DNA of 64,000 bases from MPNP01 sp026709725 (GCA_965200805.1 OZ241384.1:620001-684000); one strand, 5' to 3'. Counted from the stretch's first letter, positions 26,016 to 35,418 are shown. Notes: generated by a model not told the origin, from the letters alone. Translations and numbers: made by a program.

Positions 26016-27689
26016 GATGCCTGCAAGGCGCCAGGGCGGACCCGCTCCGCCCCGGCGCCTCCGTCCCCACTGTCATGATGGGGCTCCGCCCGGTCATGGA
26101 CCGGCGGGGCCCGACCCTGCATGACGGCCCGTCGCATTGACGTCATCCCCCTCCCTCCATCATCAGGATGGGGGCCGTCCGCTCTGGCCGGACACCGATC
26201 CGCGCCCGGACCCGGGCCCGCCCGGACCCTTCGGGGCCGGGGCGCCGGGCCCGTTGCCCTGATGTCACTGATGGGGGGTCCATGACGGGAGGGGGCCGGA
26301 TGCGCCGCCCGGAGCGGACCCGACCATGACGGAGGGGGCCCGGGCCCCTTGCGGAGGGATGGCGGGAGACGCGCCGCCGGGCGCCCCAATGGATCCCATC
26401 CGGGGATCCCATCCGGGGGTTTCATCCGGGCGCCCCCGGCGGGTCGGGCGCCCATGGCGGGTGACGGCCGGGCGGGGGTGACCCGATGGCTGACGAAGGG
26501 ATGGGATTCATGGACATCCGGGGTCGACGGACATGATGGGGCGGAACGCGCGTCCGGCCCGCGCCCCTCCCGCTCATCCCCGGCCCCCTCCATGATCCCG
26601 ATGGCATGATGACCCCCCGGGGGGCGGGGGCGGCGGCGCATCATGTCCGTCATGATCATTGGGGCCCATCATGATCGGACCCCGTCATGATCATTCCCAT
26701 GATCATTGCAATGGGGGGGGGGCGGCCCGGATGCACAGTCCCGGGGCCGGCCCGCCGGTGATCGTCCCGGCCCATGATCATTGCAGGAGGGGCGGAGCGG
26801 ACGGCCGCCCATCGGGCCGGATGATGCCATTGCCCCCGTCGGGAGGGGGCTGCCGCCGGATGACGGCGTGACAAGGGCGCCCGTCCCCATCGGGGATCGG
26901 GGTCTCCTCGCCCCCATCCCCTGAATCACGGGAACGGGGGGTCACCGTCGATGCCGCCCTGCGTCCCCCGGGGATGCGGCCTCTCAGGCCGCGGAATGCG
27001 ATGGGCCTCTTCATGGCCGGGACCGATGACGGTTCGGGCGACGTCCGGGGGCCCGTCCCTTTCACAGGGGAGGGGCCCTGCATCACAGAGGGGGACGTCC
27101 GGCAGCCCAGCCCTGTCACCTGAGGGCCCGTCACCTGAGGGGCCCGTGCGTGTCCCCCAACCCGTCACCCCCATCCCCTCCCGCCTTGGCCCCTCCATGA
27201 TCCTGATGGCATGATCCCCATCCCCTCCCTCCTTGGCCATGACCCCCCGGCCGCGTGATCACCGCCCGGACCGCGCGGGGGACGTCCGGCCGCCCAGCCC
27301 CGTCACCTGAGGGCCCGTCACCTGAGGGGCCCATGCCGACGGGTCCGGGCCGGCGCCCGGGTCCGGGCCCCATCCCTCCATGAAGAGAGGGGGCGTCATG
27401 AAGAGAGGGCCATCATTGAGGATGCGGGTCCGGCGCCGGGCCGTGCTCCCCCGACGGGTGTCTGTGGATGGGCGCCTGTCATGCAGAGGGGGCGGTGCCG
27501 CCCCCCCTCCGTGCGCCTGTCCGCCCCTTCCCCCTGTCATGATGACGGCCCCCTGTCATGACGGGACCCCGTGGGCGCCCGCACCATCACGCCCCATGGT
27601 CACGGAGGAGGGGTCATGGAGAGGGGCCGCCCGGGGCGGCCCGACCGGACGCCCCTTCCCTCCGAAGAGACGGGGAGCGGGCCGGCGGC
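26016..27689. repeat. Duplicated non-coding module G1, copy 1
   Basis: Long GC-rich stretch with no gene, paralogous in blocks to 36.06-37.27 kb: ccggacccttcggg near 26.23/36.13 kb, catgatcattgcaggagggg near 26.78/36.48 kb, ggcctcttcatggccgggac near 27.00/36.87 kb, and gcgcgggggacgtccgg followed by ccccatccctccatgaagag near 27.28/37.11 kb. A 10-G run is at 26713-26722. Confidence 0.75.
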
Positions 27690-27840
27690 GCACGGCGTGG
27701 CACTGGCAGGTGTTGAGGACATCCTCCATGGCATACACGAAGTCGGCATTCGCTTGCGGAGGAATGCACCAGCACCGGATCATCCAGGGCTTGAGACGGG
27801 TGTGGTCCCCGTATCGGCCATACTCGAGAATAAGCACAAA
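27690..27840 (-). pseudogene. IS630-family transposase fragment
   Basis: About 50 codons on the minus strand read YGDHTRLKPWMIRCWCIPPQ and then ANADFVYAMEDVLNTCQCHA. The W-C-I-P-P-x-A-N/S-A-x-F-V-x-A-M-E-D-V-L pattern is a conserved piece of IS630-type transposases just before the DDE core. Nothing of the catalytic domain remains, so it is a relic. Confidence 0.65.
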
Positions 27841-27924
27841 TCACGCACATGCCATGTCTTGCAACTGCTGTTCCGTGCCGCTGGGCCTGCGCCAAATCAG
27901 AATCTGCAAATAGATCCTGACATC

Positions 27925-28995
27925 TCAGTCTTCCCAGTCATCCTCTGTGCTGAATTTGGCAGATTCGCTTCCGTAATATGCCTGCTGGTGCAGATGGATA
28001 TTGACTCTTGATGCGATGTTTTTTTGATATGTGTCAATGCCTGTCTCTAGGCCCTGATCGGTATCCATGATCATTCTTTCGCCCCAGACGCCGAGTTTAC
28101 CGTTCCAGACATCGCTGGAGACAAGTTTCTTTGCAGCCTTTTTGAAGGTCCATTTCTCGTCTTTGTTTCTTGCGATGTACCAGGTACTGCTTGTCGGGTA
28201 GTCAATCCGTTCAAGAGGCTTTCTGCCGCCTCTCCTGACTTCGCGGGGCCGGGTGCTTCCCCAATCACCATAAATGATCGGGGACCGGTTGGACTGTCTG
28301 CCAACTTGTTGCACAAGTTCTCTGTTGCTGAATGGAACTTTCTCCAAGCCTTTGTATTGCATATAGTCCTTCGGAATGGATGTGCACGAAACAACGATGG
28401 GAACCTGTGCATCAATTTGCGTCAGAACGCCTGTAATTGTGCCACCAAACCAACTAGCCAGACCCAGCGGATTCTCTGTCCAACCACCTTCCAAAATGAT
28501 GACATAGTCAGCTGCTCCATCCTCGGCGAAGGCGGCGATAATGTCGCCGATATTATCAGGAAACGCGTTCTTTGTGATACGCATGCAGTATCGCCGCCCA
28601 GTGGCCTGCATTGCTTCGATCTGCTTGCGGATCTGGGGCCTGTCTTGACCTTGTGTCTGAATAACCGGCCATGCATGCTTGTAGTTCTTTACAAAAGCTA
28701 CCCAGTTGGCATAATCATTATCCGGTTCCATCAGTTGAGCCCATTCCTGTTGGGACGGTGCTTCCGGATTGGTCGGCTGATAGTCTGGATCAAGGTCAAG
28801 AAAATAGTGCCGATTGGGGAACACGTTTTCAATTTTGTCCATGGCCCGCTCAAGGGCATGGGTATTGACCCACGGAGCCAGCAGAAAACATGGGGTCATC
28901 CTGTTTTTGGCGGCATCATCCAAGAACTCGAGCCCCTTCATCTCGCAGGGGCGAATGGCCAGAGTGGGGACATAGTCATTGGTGAGCGGAATCAT
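27925..28995 (-). CDS. Beta-family protein (PF14350-like)
   Basis: 356 residues. The chain has the pattern of a TIM-barrel-like or alpha/beta protein found in phage and defence neighbourhoods and annotated as beta protein: YVPTLAIRPCEMKGLEFLDD, CFLLAPWVNTHALERAMDKI, FLDLDPDY, WPVIQTQG, DYVIILEGGW, IYGDWGSTRPREVRRGG and a TSSTWYIARNKDEKWTFKKA block. The biochemical activity is unknown. It starts nine bases after the ImmA-type peptidase stop, so the two are one operon and may form a protein pair that responds to damage or phage. Confidence 0.7.
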   Translation of the reverse strand: MIPLTNDYVPTLAIRPCEMKGLEFLDDAAKNRMTPCFLLAPWVNTHALERAMDKIENVFPNRHYFLDLDPDYQPTNPEAPSQQEWAQLMEPDNDYANWVAFVKNYKHAWPVIQTQGQDRPQIRKQIEAMQATGRRYCMRITKNAFPDNIGDIIAAFAEDGAADYVIILEGGWTENPLGLASWFGGTITGVLTQIDAQVPIVVSCTSIPKDYMQYKGLEKVPFSNRELVQQVGRQSNRSPIIYGDWGSTRPREVRRGGRKPLERIDYPTSSTWYIARNKDEKWTFKKAAKKLVSSDVWNGKLGVWGERMIMDTDQGLETGIDTYQKNIASRVNIHLHQQAYYGSESAKFSTEDDWED

Positions 28996-29004
28996 GGGGA
29001 AGGT

Positions 29005-29523
29005 CTATGCGCCCGTGAGTAGGCCGGAAAGCCGAATCCCCATTGCTGCCTTTGAGACCTTGAAGCGGGCCGCCAGACTTTCGACTGTGGCATCATCTTC
29101 AAACGTTCCGCCATGCTCACCCTGGATGACCTCCTTGACCTTGTCAGCCGGCATTAGAATGTGGGCCGCCAACCGGTTTGCTTCATACTCGATCTTGTCC
29201 GGTTTGTCAGATCGATAGAGCACATTATCCTGAATTCCATTGGGTTCTTTATCAATGATGGGCTTGTGAAGCAGGTAGTGGGCCAATTCATGTGCAATGG
29301 TGAACCGTTGCCGTTCACGGGATTCATATCGGTTGACCCGAATTGTATACTGGCCATCCTCACATGTAATTTGACCCGATATGCCGCCATTCAAAACCGC
29401 CACCTTCACGGCAACACCGAGCTCTTTGGCAAGTTGTCCGAGTTTTATCGGCTGTTCCTTGATGTGGGACTCAAGAATTGCCCGTTGCTCATCCGCTATT
29501 CGACTCAGTTCCTGCGGTAACAT
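29005..29523 (-). CDS. ImmA/IrrE-type metallopeptidase
   Basis: 172 residues. The zinc motif FTIAHELAHYLLH (HExxH at 78-82) and the third ligand EYEANRLAAHILMP (Glu at about 114) are both present, the hallmark of the ImmA/IrrE (COG2856) family, which cleaves repressors. A short N-terminal helical part (KLGQLAKELG, 28-37) resembles an XRE-like arm. The C-terminal part (VESLAARFKVSKAAMGIRL) is helix-turn-helix-like. No repressor substrate is encoded next to it. It is followed nine bases later by the beta-family gene. Confidence 0.85.
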   Translation of the reverse strand: MLPQELSRIADEQRAILESHIKEQPIKLGQLAKELGVAVKVAVLNGGISGQITCEDGQYTIRVNRYESRERQRFTIAHELAHYLLHKPIIDKEPNGIQDNVLYRSDKPDKIEYEANRLAAHILMPADKVKEVIQGEHGGTFEDDATVESLAARFKVSKAAMGIRLSGLLTGA

Positions 29524-29548
29524 TGCTCACTCCTCTGCTTATGTGATG

Positions 29549-29932
29549 TTAACGGACATCGTCATCAAGATCTTCCAGACCCCTGGATTCTCCATATGCG
29601 ATCTGTGCGACACTCTCCTTGACATGTGCCTTGATGGCTTCGGTGGAAGTCAATTTTTGTACCTCATCGCGCGCTGCTGTGCGTGCATCGGCCTTGATGG
29701 AGCTGATGGTGTAGGCAGCCACAACTCCGATCCCAATCGCCAAGGCGGTGAGAGCAGCGGTCACCGCCGTTAGCAGGGCCGCAACAAAACTCAGATATGT
29801 CGGGACGGCAAAATACGGCTCACCCTCCGTTCCCGGCAGGCGATCCACCCAATCAACCACACCCAAGGCGAAGAGGAGGTGCCCGAGGATCAAGCCACCA
29901 ATCAACAATGCCATCGCTTTGACGATTCCCAT
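29549..29932 (-). CDS. Two-membrane-segment protein
   Basis: 127 residues from the ATG at 29932 (MGIVKAMALLIGGLILGHLL), which fits the end of the upstream gene; a longer frame overlaps that gene and was rejected. Two hydrophobic segments at about 5-25 and 45-75 flank a short loop (VDRLPGTEGEP). The cytoplasmic tail is charged and helical (SIKADARTAARDEVQKL). It is the second gene of the minus-strand run DruA-like, membrane protein, ImmA, beta. Function unknown. Confidence 0.6.
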   Translation of the reverse strand: MGIVKAMALLIGGLILGHLLFALGVVDWVDRLPGTEGEPYFAVPTYLSFVAALLTAVTAALTALAIGIGVVAAYTISSIKADARTAARDEVQKLTSTEAIKAHVKESVAQIAYGESRGLEDLDDDVR

Positions 29933-29936
29933 TGAC

Positions 29937-30938
29937 TCAGATCCTCTCCAGCAGGTACCGGCCATCCACCGCCCCAAGAAGCACGGGATCAACAGATGAA
30001 ACCACCCGGTGGAAAGTTGATTTTGATGGTGGCTCGTATTGCCCGGTTTTGGGGTTCTTCCAAGCTCCAATTGCCGCAAGCTCATCCTGTCCGAGCGAAC
30101 ACGCAAAATTAGCCACTGCAATGCACCCCTTCATATTGACATGATCAGCAAACACAAGGATGGCGAGGATCGTTGCCAGACTGTGCCGACAGTTTCGCGC
30201 TCGGGAACAATTCGTGGCGGTTCGTATTCCGGTATAGACAGACCGCATTGTGTCGAGACGCCGTGTCGCAATGTCTGGTCCGCTTGGTGGTACAACGGTT
30301 TCCGGCAATGGATGTGGATCCGCCAAAAACCGCCGGGCATTACGGCGCAAAGCATGCACAAAAATCTGCTTGGGCTTGCCATCACCATCCGCATAACGAC
30401 CATTGACGCGGGCATACCCCTTTGTCAGACCCAGACAGTGCCAATTTGTAGAGCGGTACATGGCGGCCGGAAACCGGGCCGGATCACAAAAGGTCTCGGC
30501 AATCAGGACAGGTGTGCCATGGGCCGCCAGCCAGTCATCACACAGTCGGCGTGTCATGTTTGCAAGAAAATGTGATGCGAGGTTTGGCAAGACGCCGCGC
30601 TTGGCCAACACCAGAAACCGTGTGTTGTTGGCAATGAGGTTGAGTCTCTGGAACTGTACATTCGGTTCCCAGCCAATCCACTGATCACGCGGTTGGCATT
30701 TGAAAGCCCCCTCTTGCCAAGCGGCCAGTGCGACCCACCGGCCCCGCCAAGTGGCAATGTAGCGCAAGCCTCTGGCCACGGGTCGGCGAAACCCAAGATA
30801 ATGATGCCTGTCCATCAAGGTGTCAAAGAATGCTTGTTCTGCCAATGTCGCCAGGCGGGTCTCAACTTCGGCAGGAGAAAACCCTTCGGGAGTCTCTGCA
30901 ATCTGGACGGGCAGGGTTATGTCATGGCGCATCATCAT
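29937..30938 (-). CDS. DruA-like (DUF4338) protein fused to a transposase-associated segment
   Basis: 333 residues. Residues 35-215 are DUF4338-like: RHHYLGFRRPVARGLRYIAT, RWVALAAWQEGAFKCQPRDQ, WIGW, then NNTRFLVL and LIAETFCDPARFPAAMYRS. This is the family of Druantia DruA. Residues about 230-333 match the N-terminal DDE_Tnp_1-associated segment of ISAs1-type transposases (RNCRHSLATILAILVFADHV, then GCIAVANFACSLGQDELAAI). The DDE catalytic domain is absent: the frame ends DGRYLLERI. It is therefore either a truncated insertion-sequence protein or a recruited one. The next gene begins four bases beyond its stop. Confidence 0.75.
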   Translation of the reverse strand: MMMRHDITLPVQIAETPEGFSPAEVETRLATLAEQAFFDTLMDRHHYLGFRRPVARGLRYIATWRGRWVALAAWQEGAFKCQPRDQWIGWEPNVQFQRLNLIANNTRFLVLAKRGVLPNLASHFLANMTRRLCDDWLAAHGTPVLIAETFCDPARFPAAMYRSTNWHCLGLTKGYARVNGRYADGDGKPKQIFVHALRRNARRFLADPHPLPETVVPPSGPDIATRRLDTMRSVYTGIRTATNCSRARNCRHSLATILAILVFADHVNMKGCIAVANFACSLGQDELAAIGAWKNPKTGQYEPPSKSTFHRVVSSVDPVLLGAVDGRYLLERI

Positions 30939-31129
30939 GCCGCAAGTATGTCACATGCCAAATGGGAACGCCAGCATTTTTATCGCCCCTCTTCCAGCCT
31001 GAGGAGCAACGACCGCAACGCGGTCGACAGGCACTGTGCGAACCAGATCGCCTGCCAGCCGGCCAGATGTTTTCAGTCATCACTGTTTCCCCACCCGCCC
31101 TGTTACGGAAAAAGCCTGCAGCCGCTCGA

Positions 31130-31393
31130 TCAGGAGCGGCAAGGGGAGCGCGCACGGAAACGTGTACAAAACGAATGCCACAACCGAAACAGAGAACGGA
31201 ACCCTCCCAAACTTGCAAGATCACCCCGAACCGGGATCGGACTGTCGGACATGTGCTGCCTCTCGGAGAGGTATTTGTAGAAGATGAAGGCAAGGGTGTA
31301 ATCGCGGAGCTCATCGGCATCCATCTTGCTGCGAAGTCCGTTTGCGATCTTCCAGAGCTGTTGTTCCAGATGTTTCCTTTCTTCTTCAAACAC
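31130..31393 (-). pseudogene. hsdM N-terminal remnant (type I methyltransferase)
   Basis: The first 50 codons read LEQQLWKIANGLRSKMDADE and LRDYTLAFIFYKYLSERQ, the well-known N-terminus of type I restriction-modification M subunits. After LSERQ the protein becomes unrelated and stops. The methyltransferase domain is gone. The likely start is GTG at 31393, but the frame is open further upstream. No hsdS or hsdR is found nearby. Confidence 0.75.
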
Positions 31394-31458
31394 AAGCTGA
31401 TTTCCATGGTTTGAGGGTGCGGCGATGAGGTCGGGCTTGCGGGTCGCGTTGCCTGTGG

Positions 31459-32172
31459 TCAGGAATGGGATTGTTCAATCTCCTGAAGCAAATCACTTAG
31501 CGTCAGCCATAGGTTAACAGTTCTGAGCCCCTCATCTGGATTCGCTACAAGACGACCGTCATTCTCTATCGTTCGCGGATCATCTTGACTTTCAACGACA
31601 AAGATTGGTCCCTCTTTTGAGATGGAGTCGTTTAGGTGATTTATTACATCGGCGGGCATTTGATCAGTTTGCGTCAAGCACAAAATGAAATTATCAGTGA
31701 ATATCCTTCGGGTTTCACTGTAATCAAAGAAATACTTTGTCGCATGTTCCATATTATTGGCAGCGTTAGGGCTTTCATCCTGAAAAACAAACAGAACCTT
31801 CTTCCCAGACTCGGCCCCGAGTTTTCTTGCCTCCTCAACGCTTGCGGCACTGATCCTTTCTGCCCATACGTTACCGGGAATCCAGCCATCTGCGCTTTCT
31901 CCTGATGATTGGCTTGGGTCACTTTCTTCTCTTTGGGTTCGAGTTTTTAAGCCCTTGTTTTCTGCTCTTGTTGCGTGATCTTCAAGCGCTTCTCGTTCGT
32001 TTCCATTTGCCCATCCAGCACGGCATTTTCTGTTGCCTGAAGCGTACGGGCATCCATTCGTGCCTTGCCACGAACCGCCTTGCCGGTGATTGAGGAAATC
32101 AACCACCGGGGGTAAGGAATCAAGCATATTAGGGCGAAACCGATGAAGGCGGGCCAAAAGAGCATGCTCCAC
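31459..32172 (-). CDS. Hypothetical protein, start uncertain
   Basis: Only the part after about 31978 is believable: ENKGLKTRTQREESDPSQSS, WIPGNVWAERISAASVEEAR, then KKVLFVFQDESPNAANN and a TDNFILCLTQTD block, ending LLQEIEQSHS. The KKVLFVFQDES strand may be part of a thioredoxin-like fold. The first 65 codons lie in another frame of the upstream membrane gene and read as shadow. Either the start is non-canonical near 31970, or a frameshift in the run after AGGGCTTAAAAA split one gene that began as the membrane protein next to it. Confidence 0.4.
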   Translation of the reverse strand: MEHALLARLHRFRPNMLDSLPPVVDFLNHRQGGSWQGTNGCPYASGNRKCRAGWANGNEREALEDHATRAENKGLKTRTQREESDPSQSSGESADGWIPGNVWAERISAASVEEARKLGAESGKKVLFVFQDESPNAANNMEHATKYFFDYSETRRIFTDNFILCLTQTDQMPADVINHLNDSISKEGPIFVVESQDDPRTIENDGRLVANPDEGLRTVNLWLTLSDLLQEIEQSHS

Positions 32173-32342
32173 AGCGACACGTGACTTTCAAATCCAGCGA
32201 CTCGTTCCTGGATCGTGCCATCGTGGAATGCCAAGAATAAGAGCGCCTTCCAGTTCACGGCGACAAACGCGAACAGAAACGGAAAGAAAACAGGTCCGTT
32301 GAGACGGGATTTCAGCGTGTCGGTGAGGTCTTTGACATCCAT
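31947..32342 (-). CDS. Small membrane protein
   Basis: 131 residues starting MDVKDLTDTLKSRLNGPVFF. Two hydrophobic segments are at about 17-37 (FFPFLFAFVAVNWKALLFLA) and 55-77 (LWSMLFWPAFIGFALICLIP), followed by a charged coiled-coil-like tail. It resembles a family of small inner-membrane proteins of unknown role. The frame stops at the start of the following hypothetical gene, with overlap, and the two may once have been a single gene. Confidence 0.65.
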   Translation of the reverse strand: MDVKDLTDTLKSRLNGPVFFPFLFAFVAVNWKALLFLAFHDGTIQERVAGFESHVSLWSMLFWPAFIGFALICLIPYPRWLISSITGKAVRGKARMDARTLQATENAVLDGQMETNEKRLKITQQEQKTRA

Positions 32343-32411
32343 ATGTGCTTCCTGTTTCCAGTCATTTCAACATACTGATCAGTTGCAGATCGGCCACCGG
32401 GTTGGCAGACC

Positions 32412-32515
32412 CAACAGGAATGCCGCTCTCTGCTGAAACTTCGCAGAACGGCGCTGCCTCATCTGCTGCATTTAAGCGACTTTCCTCTCCTGCTCAAGTT
32501 GTAACATCTGATGGG
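32412..32515 (+). repeat. Family E dispersed repeat, copy E5
   Basis: Divergent copy: gctgaaacttcgcagaacgg, gctgcctcatctgctgca, then gttgtaacatctgatgggg. It runs into an attctcctatggctgac block that is also found at 35.31 kb. Confidence 0.75.
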
Positions 32516-32565
32516 GAGTGATTCTCCTATGGCTGACCTTTACTAGCATATCCCGACGCTCCCTG

Positions 32566-32826
32566 CCCCCCAATCAGCGATCAGAAACAGGGCAAAGACC
32601 CGGTCAATCCCTGAATCTGCACCAGTTCCAGTGTAGGATTCATCATATCACTGTTAACCCACCGGGTGAATGCAATGCGACACAAAACCGCGCTTCCCTT
32701 CACCATCATATTCGGGGACCCGGCCATCACGCCCCACGGTGGCCCATCCATGACATTCCGGCCCCCTCCGGGCATGCCGGCCCGGCTCAGGGTCCGCCGC
32801 GACCTGCCGGGGCCCAGGCAATGGCA
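32566..32826 (+). repeat. Family D dispersed repeat, copy D1
   Basis: cccaatcagcgatcagaaac, then a less GC-rich part, then acccaccgggtgaatgcaat and cggcccatcacgcc-type blocks, to gggcccaggca. Closely matches 62.67-62.93 kb; the left half matches 38.78 kb. Confidence 0.88.
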
Positions 32827-33094
32827 TTAACTTAGGTTTTGAGGTCTATTAACTTAAGCCACCCCGCGGAAGGACCTCCCAGGCGGGCTCAAGCGGCTTC
32901 CATTTGCCGATCGGTTTCCGGGAGACCCGATGACAGGCATGATGGATGCGGCCCGGTTGCATGCAGTCGGCCCAGCCATGCAACAATCAGCAATGCGGGC
33001 CAGCGCAGTGCTGACGAAGGCCGCACAGCACGTGGCAAAGCCCAGCAGCATCGCCCCCATCATCCCTGTCATGTGAACGGGCCGTCATGGACAG
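32827..33094. other. Intergenic, no gene seen
   Basis: Follows D1. Nothing recognised; the stretch up to 33.1 kb may be the 5-prime part of the IS5-type remnant that follows, but no matching protein is readable. Confidence 0.4.
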
Positions 33095-33360
33095 CCCCAG
33101 AGGGATCCAACCGGGGCATTCTTCCAGTTGGCCGGGAGACCGCCGCGTTTCCGGCGATGCCCCGGGCCGTTGATCAGTCTCTCGCAGTCGTTGGCTTGCA
33201 TCCGGATCGAGCGGTCCTTCGGCAGGATCAGGGAGGCCCAAAGGGTCGGGTCGCGCACGGGCAAGACCGCCCGCAACGTTCTTGCGGCCGTGCAGCGCGC
33301 TGTCAGCCGTTATCCGCTGCGGGCGCTGGCGAAGCCGTTGAATGGGGATGCGGCCTAGGC
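33095..33360 (+). pseudogene. IS5-family transposase C-terminal fragment
   Basis: The frame from about 33190 to the stop at 33356 reads IRIERSFGRIREAQRVGSRT and ends RALAKPLNGDAA. R-I-E-R-x-F-x-R-I/L-K/R-x-x-x-R-V-x-x-R is the last conserved block of IS5-type transposases (the DDE glutamate region). No upstream catalytic part is readable in the same frame. The same piece, nearly identical, is at 44.65-44.81 kb on the other strand. A short palindrome (ggatgcggcctaggccgcat) spans the stop. Confidence 0.75.
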
Positions 33361-33361
33361 C

Positions 33362-33590
33362 GCATCCACTGAAGACGGACCGGGAGAGGCCCGCCCCGGG
33401 CAGGGTGCGGTGCATCCTGGGCGCGGACAGGGCGCCGCCTGGATGGCGTTCGGGTCCCGAATGGAGCTGATGGGGATCTGATCCTGACCGCCGGGGGCGG
33501 AATCAGGAGCCCGGCGGGGTCATCGCGGTGCCGGTTTCCGGGCGTTGGCGTGAAAAAAGTGGGGTTCTTTGGCAGGCACAAGTTACAACT
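33362..33590 (+). repeat. Family F repeat, copy F2
   Basis: Matches F1 at 15.41-15.69 kb but lacks its 11-bp tandem expansion. Ends against the stop codon of the secreted protein gene. Confidence 0.8.
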
Positions 33591-34215
33591 AACGAAGGGA
33601 AAGTTTGCGACTGCAAGCCGAATTGTTGTGGCCGGATGAATAGGTGTCACTGCCACACAAGCCTCTGAGCTCAGCCAACGGTGTCGCGTACGGCAAGGGT
33701 GCTGTTGTGTAGATGAACTGATTCGTGCTCTTGCCGGCTCCGGTACTCTCGACAAAACGCTTAAGATGCCAAGCAATGATGCACCCGCGATCATCATCTT
33801 CACCAACATTGCCAGCACTCCAACGATCAGACAAGACACATTGCACAGGGTCTACATCATCAGGGTCGCAAGCAGTGTCCAACTGATCGAACCATTCTTT
33901 CTGAATAATGTCATCACCATCAGAAACAAGACTCAGCGCACCATAATTGTTGGCCAATCTGCGCCATAGGAAGGCCTCTTGGCACGCATCAGCGCGAGTG
34001 TAGGCGTGAATGGATACGCTCTCAAGCTGGATGTTTGGATCGGAAAGGGAGGCAATGAGTATACGCTGCGCAATTTTTCTGTCGGACAGATCAATGAGAC
34101 CCGTGAATTCGTCTAGGCTGTCGAGAGAACCTTTCCATGGCATCTGTTGCGCCGATGCCGAAAGACTGGTCAGCAGCAGAGCCATGATGAGACAGAGAAG
34201 CTGGATCATCTTCAT
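33589..34215 (-). CDS. Secreted or periplasmic protein of unknown function
   Basis: 208 residues with a clear signal peptide, MKMIQLLCLIMALLLTSLSA followed by SAQQMP (cleavage probably after the second Ala of SASA). The mature part has several cysteines (TRADACQEAFLWR, TACDPDD, QCVLSD, RGCIIAWHLKRF), likely in disulfides. It overlaps the upstream membrane gene by four bases (ATGA). No family recognised. The C-terminal end abuts the family F repeat, so the true end may have been altered. Confidence 0.6.
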   Translation of the reverse strand: MKMIQLLCLIMALLLTSLSASAQQMPWKGSLDSLDEFTGLIDLSDRKIAQRILIASLSDPNIQLESVSIHAYTRADACQEAFLWRRLANNYGALSLVSDGDDIIQKEWFDQLDTACDPDDVDPVQCVLSDRWSAGNVGEDDDRGCIIAWHLKRFVESTGAGKSTNQFIYTTAPLPYATPLAELRGLCGSDTYSSGHNNSACSRKLSLR

Positions 34216-34637
34216 TCGAGAATCCCACCCCCAAAAGTGAAAAGGAGGGCGGTGGAGATTCCGACCAATCCGGTAACAAATGCGGGCAATGTAACGCCTT
34301 GAATGAAGAGACGCAGCGGCCCACCACCCCTGTCTTGTGCTGCAATGATCAGGGAGAAGATCACTGATACCAACAACAGGATTGGACCAAAAAGGTTAAA
34401 GAACTCTTGCAAGATCAATGGACCGAAATCACCTGTCCGGACATTTGCCCAAATAAGCAAGCCAAAACAGTATGTCAGGGTGCCAGAAAGGGCGAAAGGA
34501 AGTCTCCAATGGAGTCTTTCAAGTCTTTTGTCCCAAAGGCAGGATTTATTGCTCGGGGCATGTGGCCTTCTCGACAGGAACAGCTTTATCAGAAAGCCGC
34601 CCAGATTCGTCCCCCTGCATTCGTTTTTTGAACCCAT
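34212..34637 (-). CDS. Membrane protein of unknown function
   Basis: 141 residues. After a basic N-terminal 45 residues there are three hydrophobic segments: LPFALSGTLTYCFGLLIWAN, LFGPILLLVSVIFSLIIAAQ, and LPAFVTGLVGISTALLFTFG. The stop overlaps the start of the signal-peptide gene, so both are one transcription unit. The ATG at 34637 is the only convincing start. No family recognised. Confidence 0.6.
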   Translation of the reverse strand: MGSKNECRGTNLGGFLIKLFLSRRPHAPSNKSCLWDKRLERLHWRLPFALSGTLTYCFGLLIWANVRTGDFGPLILQEFFNLFGPILLLVSVIFSLIIAAQDRGGGPLRLFIQGVTLPAFVTGLVGISTALLFTFGGGILE

Positions 34638-34716
34638 CCTGTCTCACCCTGAAAAGGATATCGACCGCAATGATATATACGATCACATCACCCGCAGTGC
34701 AAGAATGAGATTGCCT

Positions 34717-35286
34717 TTATGATCTTCCTTTGTGTGCGACCAGGACACTTTCTGCATCAACGATGAACCATTCGAGCATACCAACACTGTTAATCTTGGT
34801 GGCCTCATTCCCCATACTTTTTCTGATTTCCAGGAGCAGAACTCCAAAGAGCCCGATCATTTCAGTCGCGTATGAAGCGTCATTGGACGCATGGGGTGAT
34901 ATGGCTCTCTTCATCAAATCGTTGAATGCCCGCACCGCCGTATCGGAACCCTTAAGGACGAATTGAAAGGAGGCTTTCCGATACTCCAAAGACAGCATGC
35001 GGGATGTGGCGATCTGAATTTTGTCCCGTCTCTTATTCTTCGGATCGGCTTGCCATGCCGCATCACTCATCAAAAGTGTAATGAACGGTTCAAGGATCTG
35101 ATTGTAGATGCCAATCCGCTCATCCCGGAGCCGCTCTTCCAGATTGATCCGCCTCTCGGCTGCTTTTTGATATCTCCAAGCAACAAAACTAACGACTGCC
35201 AGAAGGAAGGGCGTCAAAAGAGAGCCAAGGCCTCCAAGGTCAATTGACCAAAAACTTTCATTAAGCACAAATATCTCCAAAATCAT
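34717..35286 (-). CDS. Membrane-anchored hypothetical protein
   Basis: 189 residues from the ATG at 35286 (MILEIFVLNESFWSIDLGGL). One membrane segment (LLTPFLLAVVSFVAWRYQKA) is followed by a charged helical domain: RRINLEERLRDERIGIYNQI, LEYRKASFQFVLKG, then EMIGLFGVLLLEIRKSMGNE. This is the pattern of a small family of single-pass proteins often next to phage-defence genes, but I cannot name it. The frame remains open for another 99 codons upstream through family repeats, up to 35583; those residues are repeat-derived and were excluded. Confidence 0.6.
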   Translation of the reverse strand: MILEIFVLNESFWSIDLGGLGSLLTPFLLAVVSFVAWRYQKAAERRINLEERLRDERIGIYNQILEPFITLLMSDAAWQADPKNKRRDKIQIATSRMLSLEYRKASFQFVLKGSDTAVRAFNDLMKRAISPHASNDASYATEMIGLFGVLLLEIRKSMGNEATKINSVGMLEWFIVDAESVLVAHKGRS

Positions 35287-35418
35287 CAGTTGCCAGACCA
35301 GAAAGGGGAGTGATTCTCCCATGGCTGACCTTTTGTGACATCTCCCGACGCGCCCCGGTTCCTGACCCGATTCGGCCGAATCAGGCCGCCCGTGCCAGGC
35401 GGAGCCTTTTGGCTTGGG

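Noticed and set aside
30693..31414. Plus-strand ORFs of 195 and 228 codons over the DruA-like and hsdM region
   Set aside because: They are antisense to better supported frames and have Arg/Pro/Ser-rich shadow composition.
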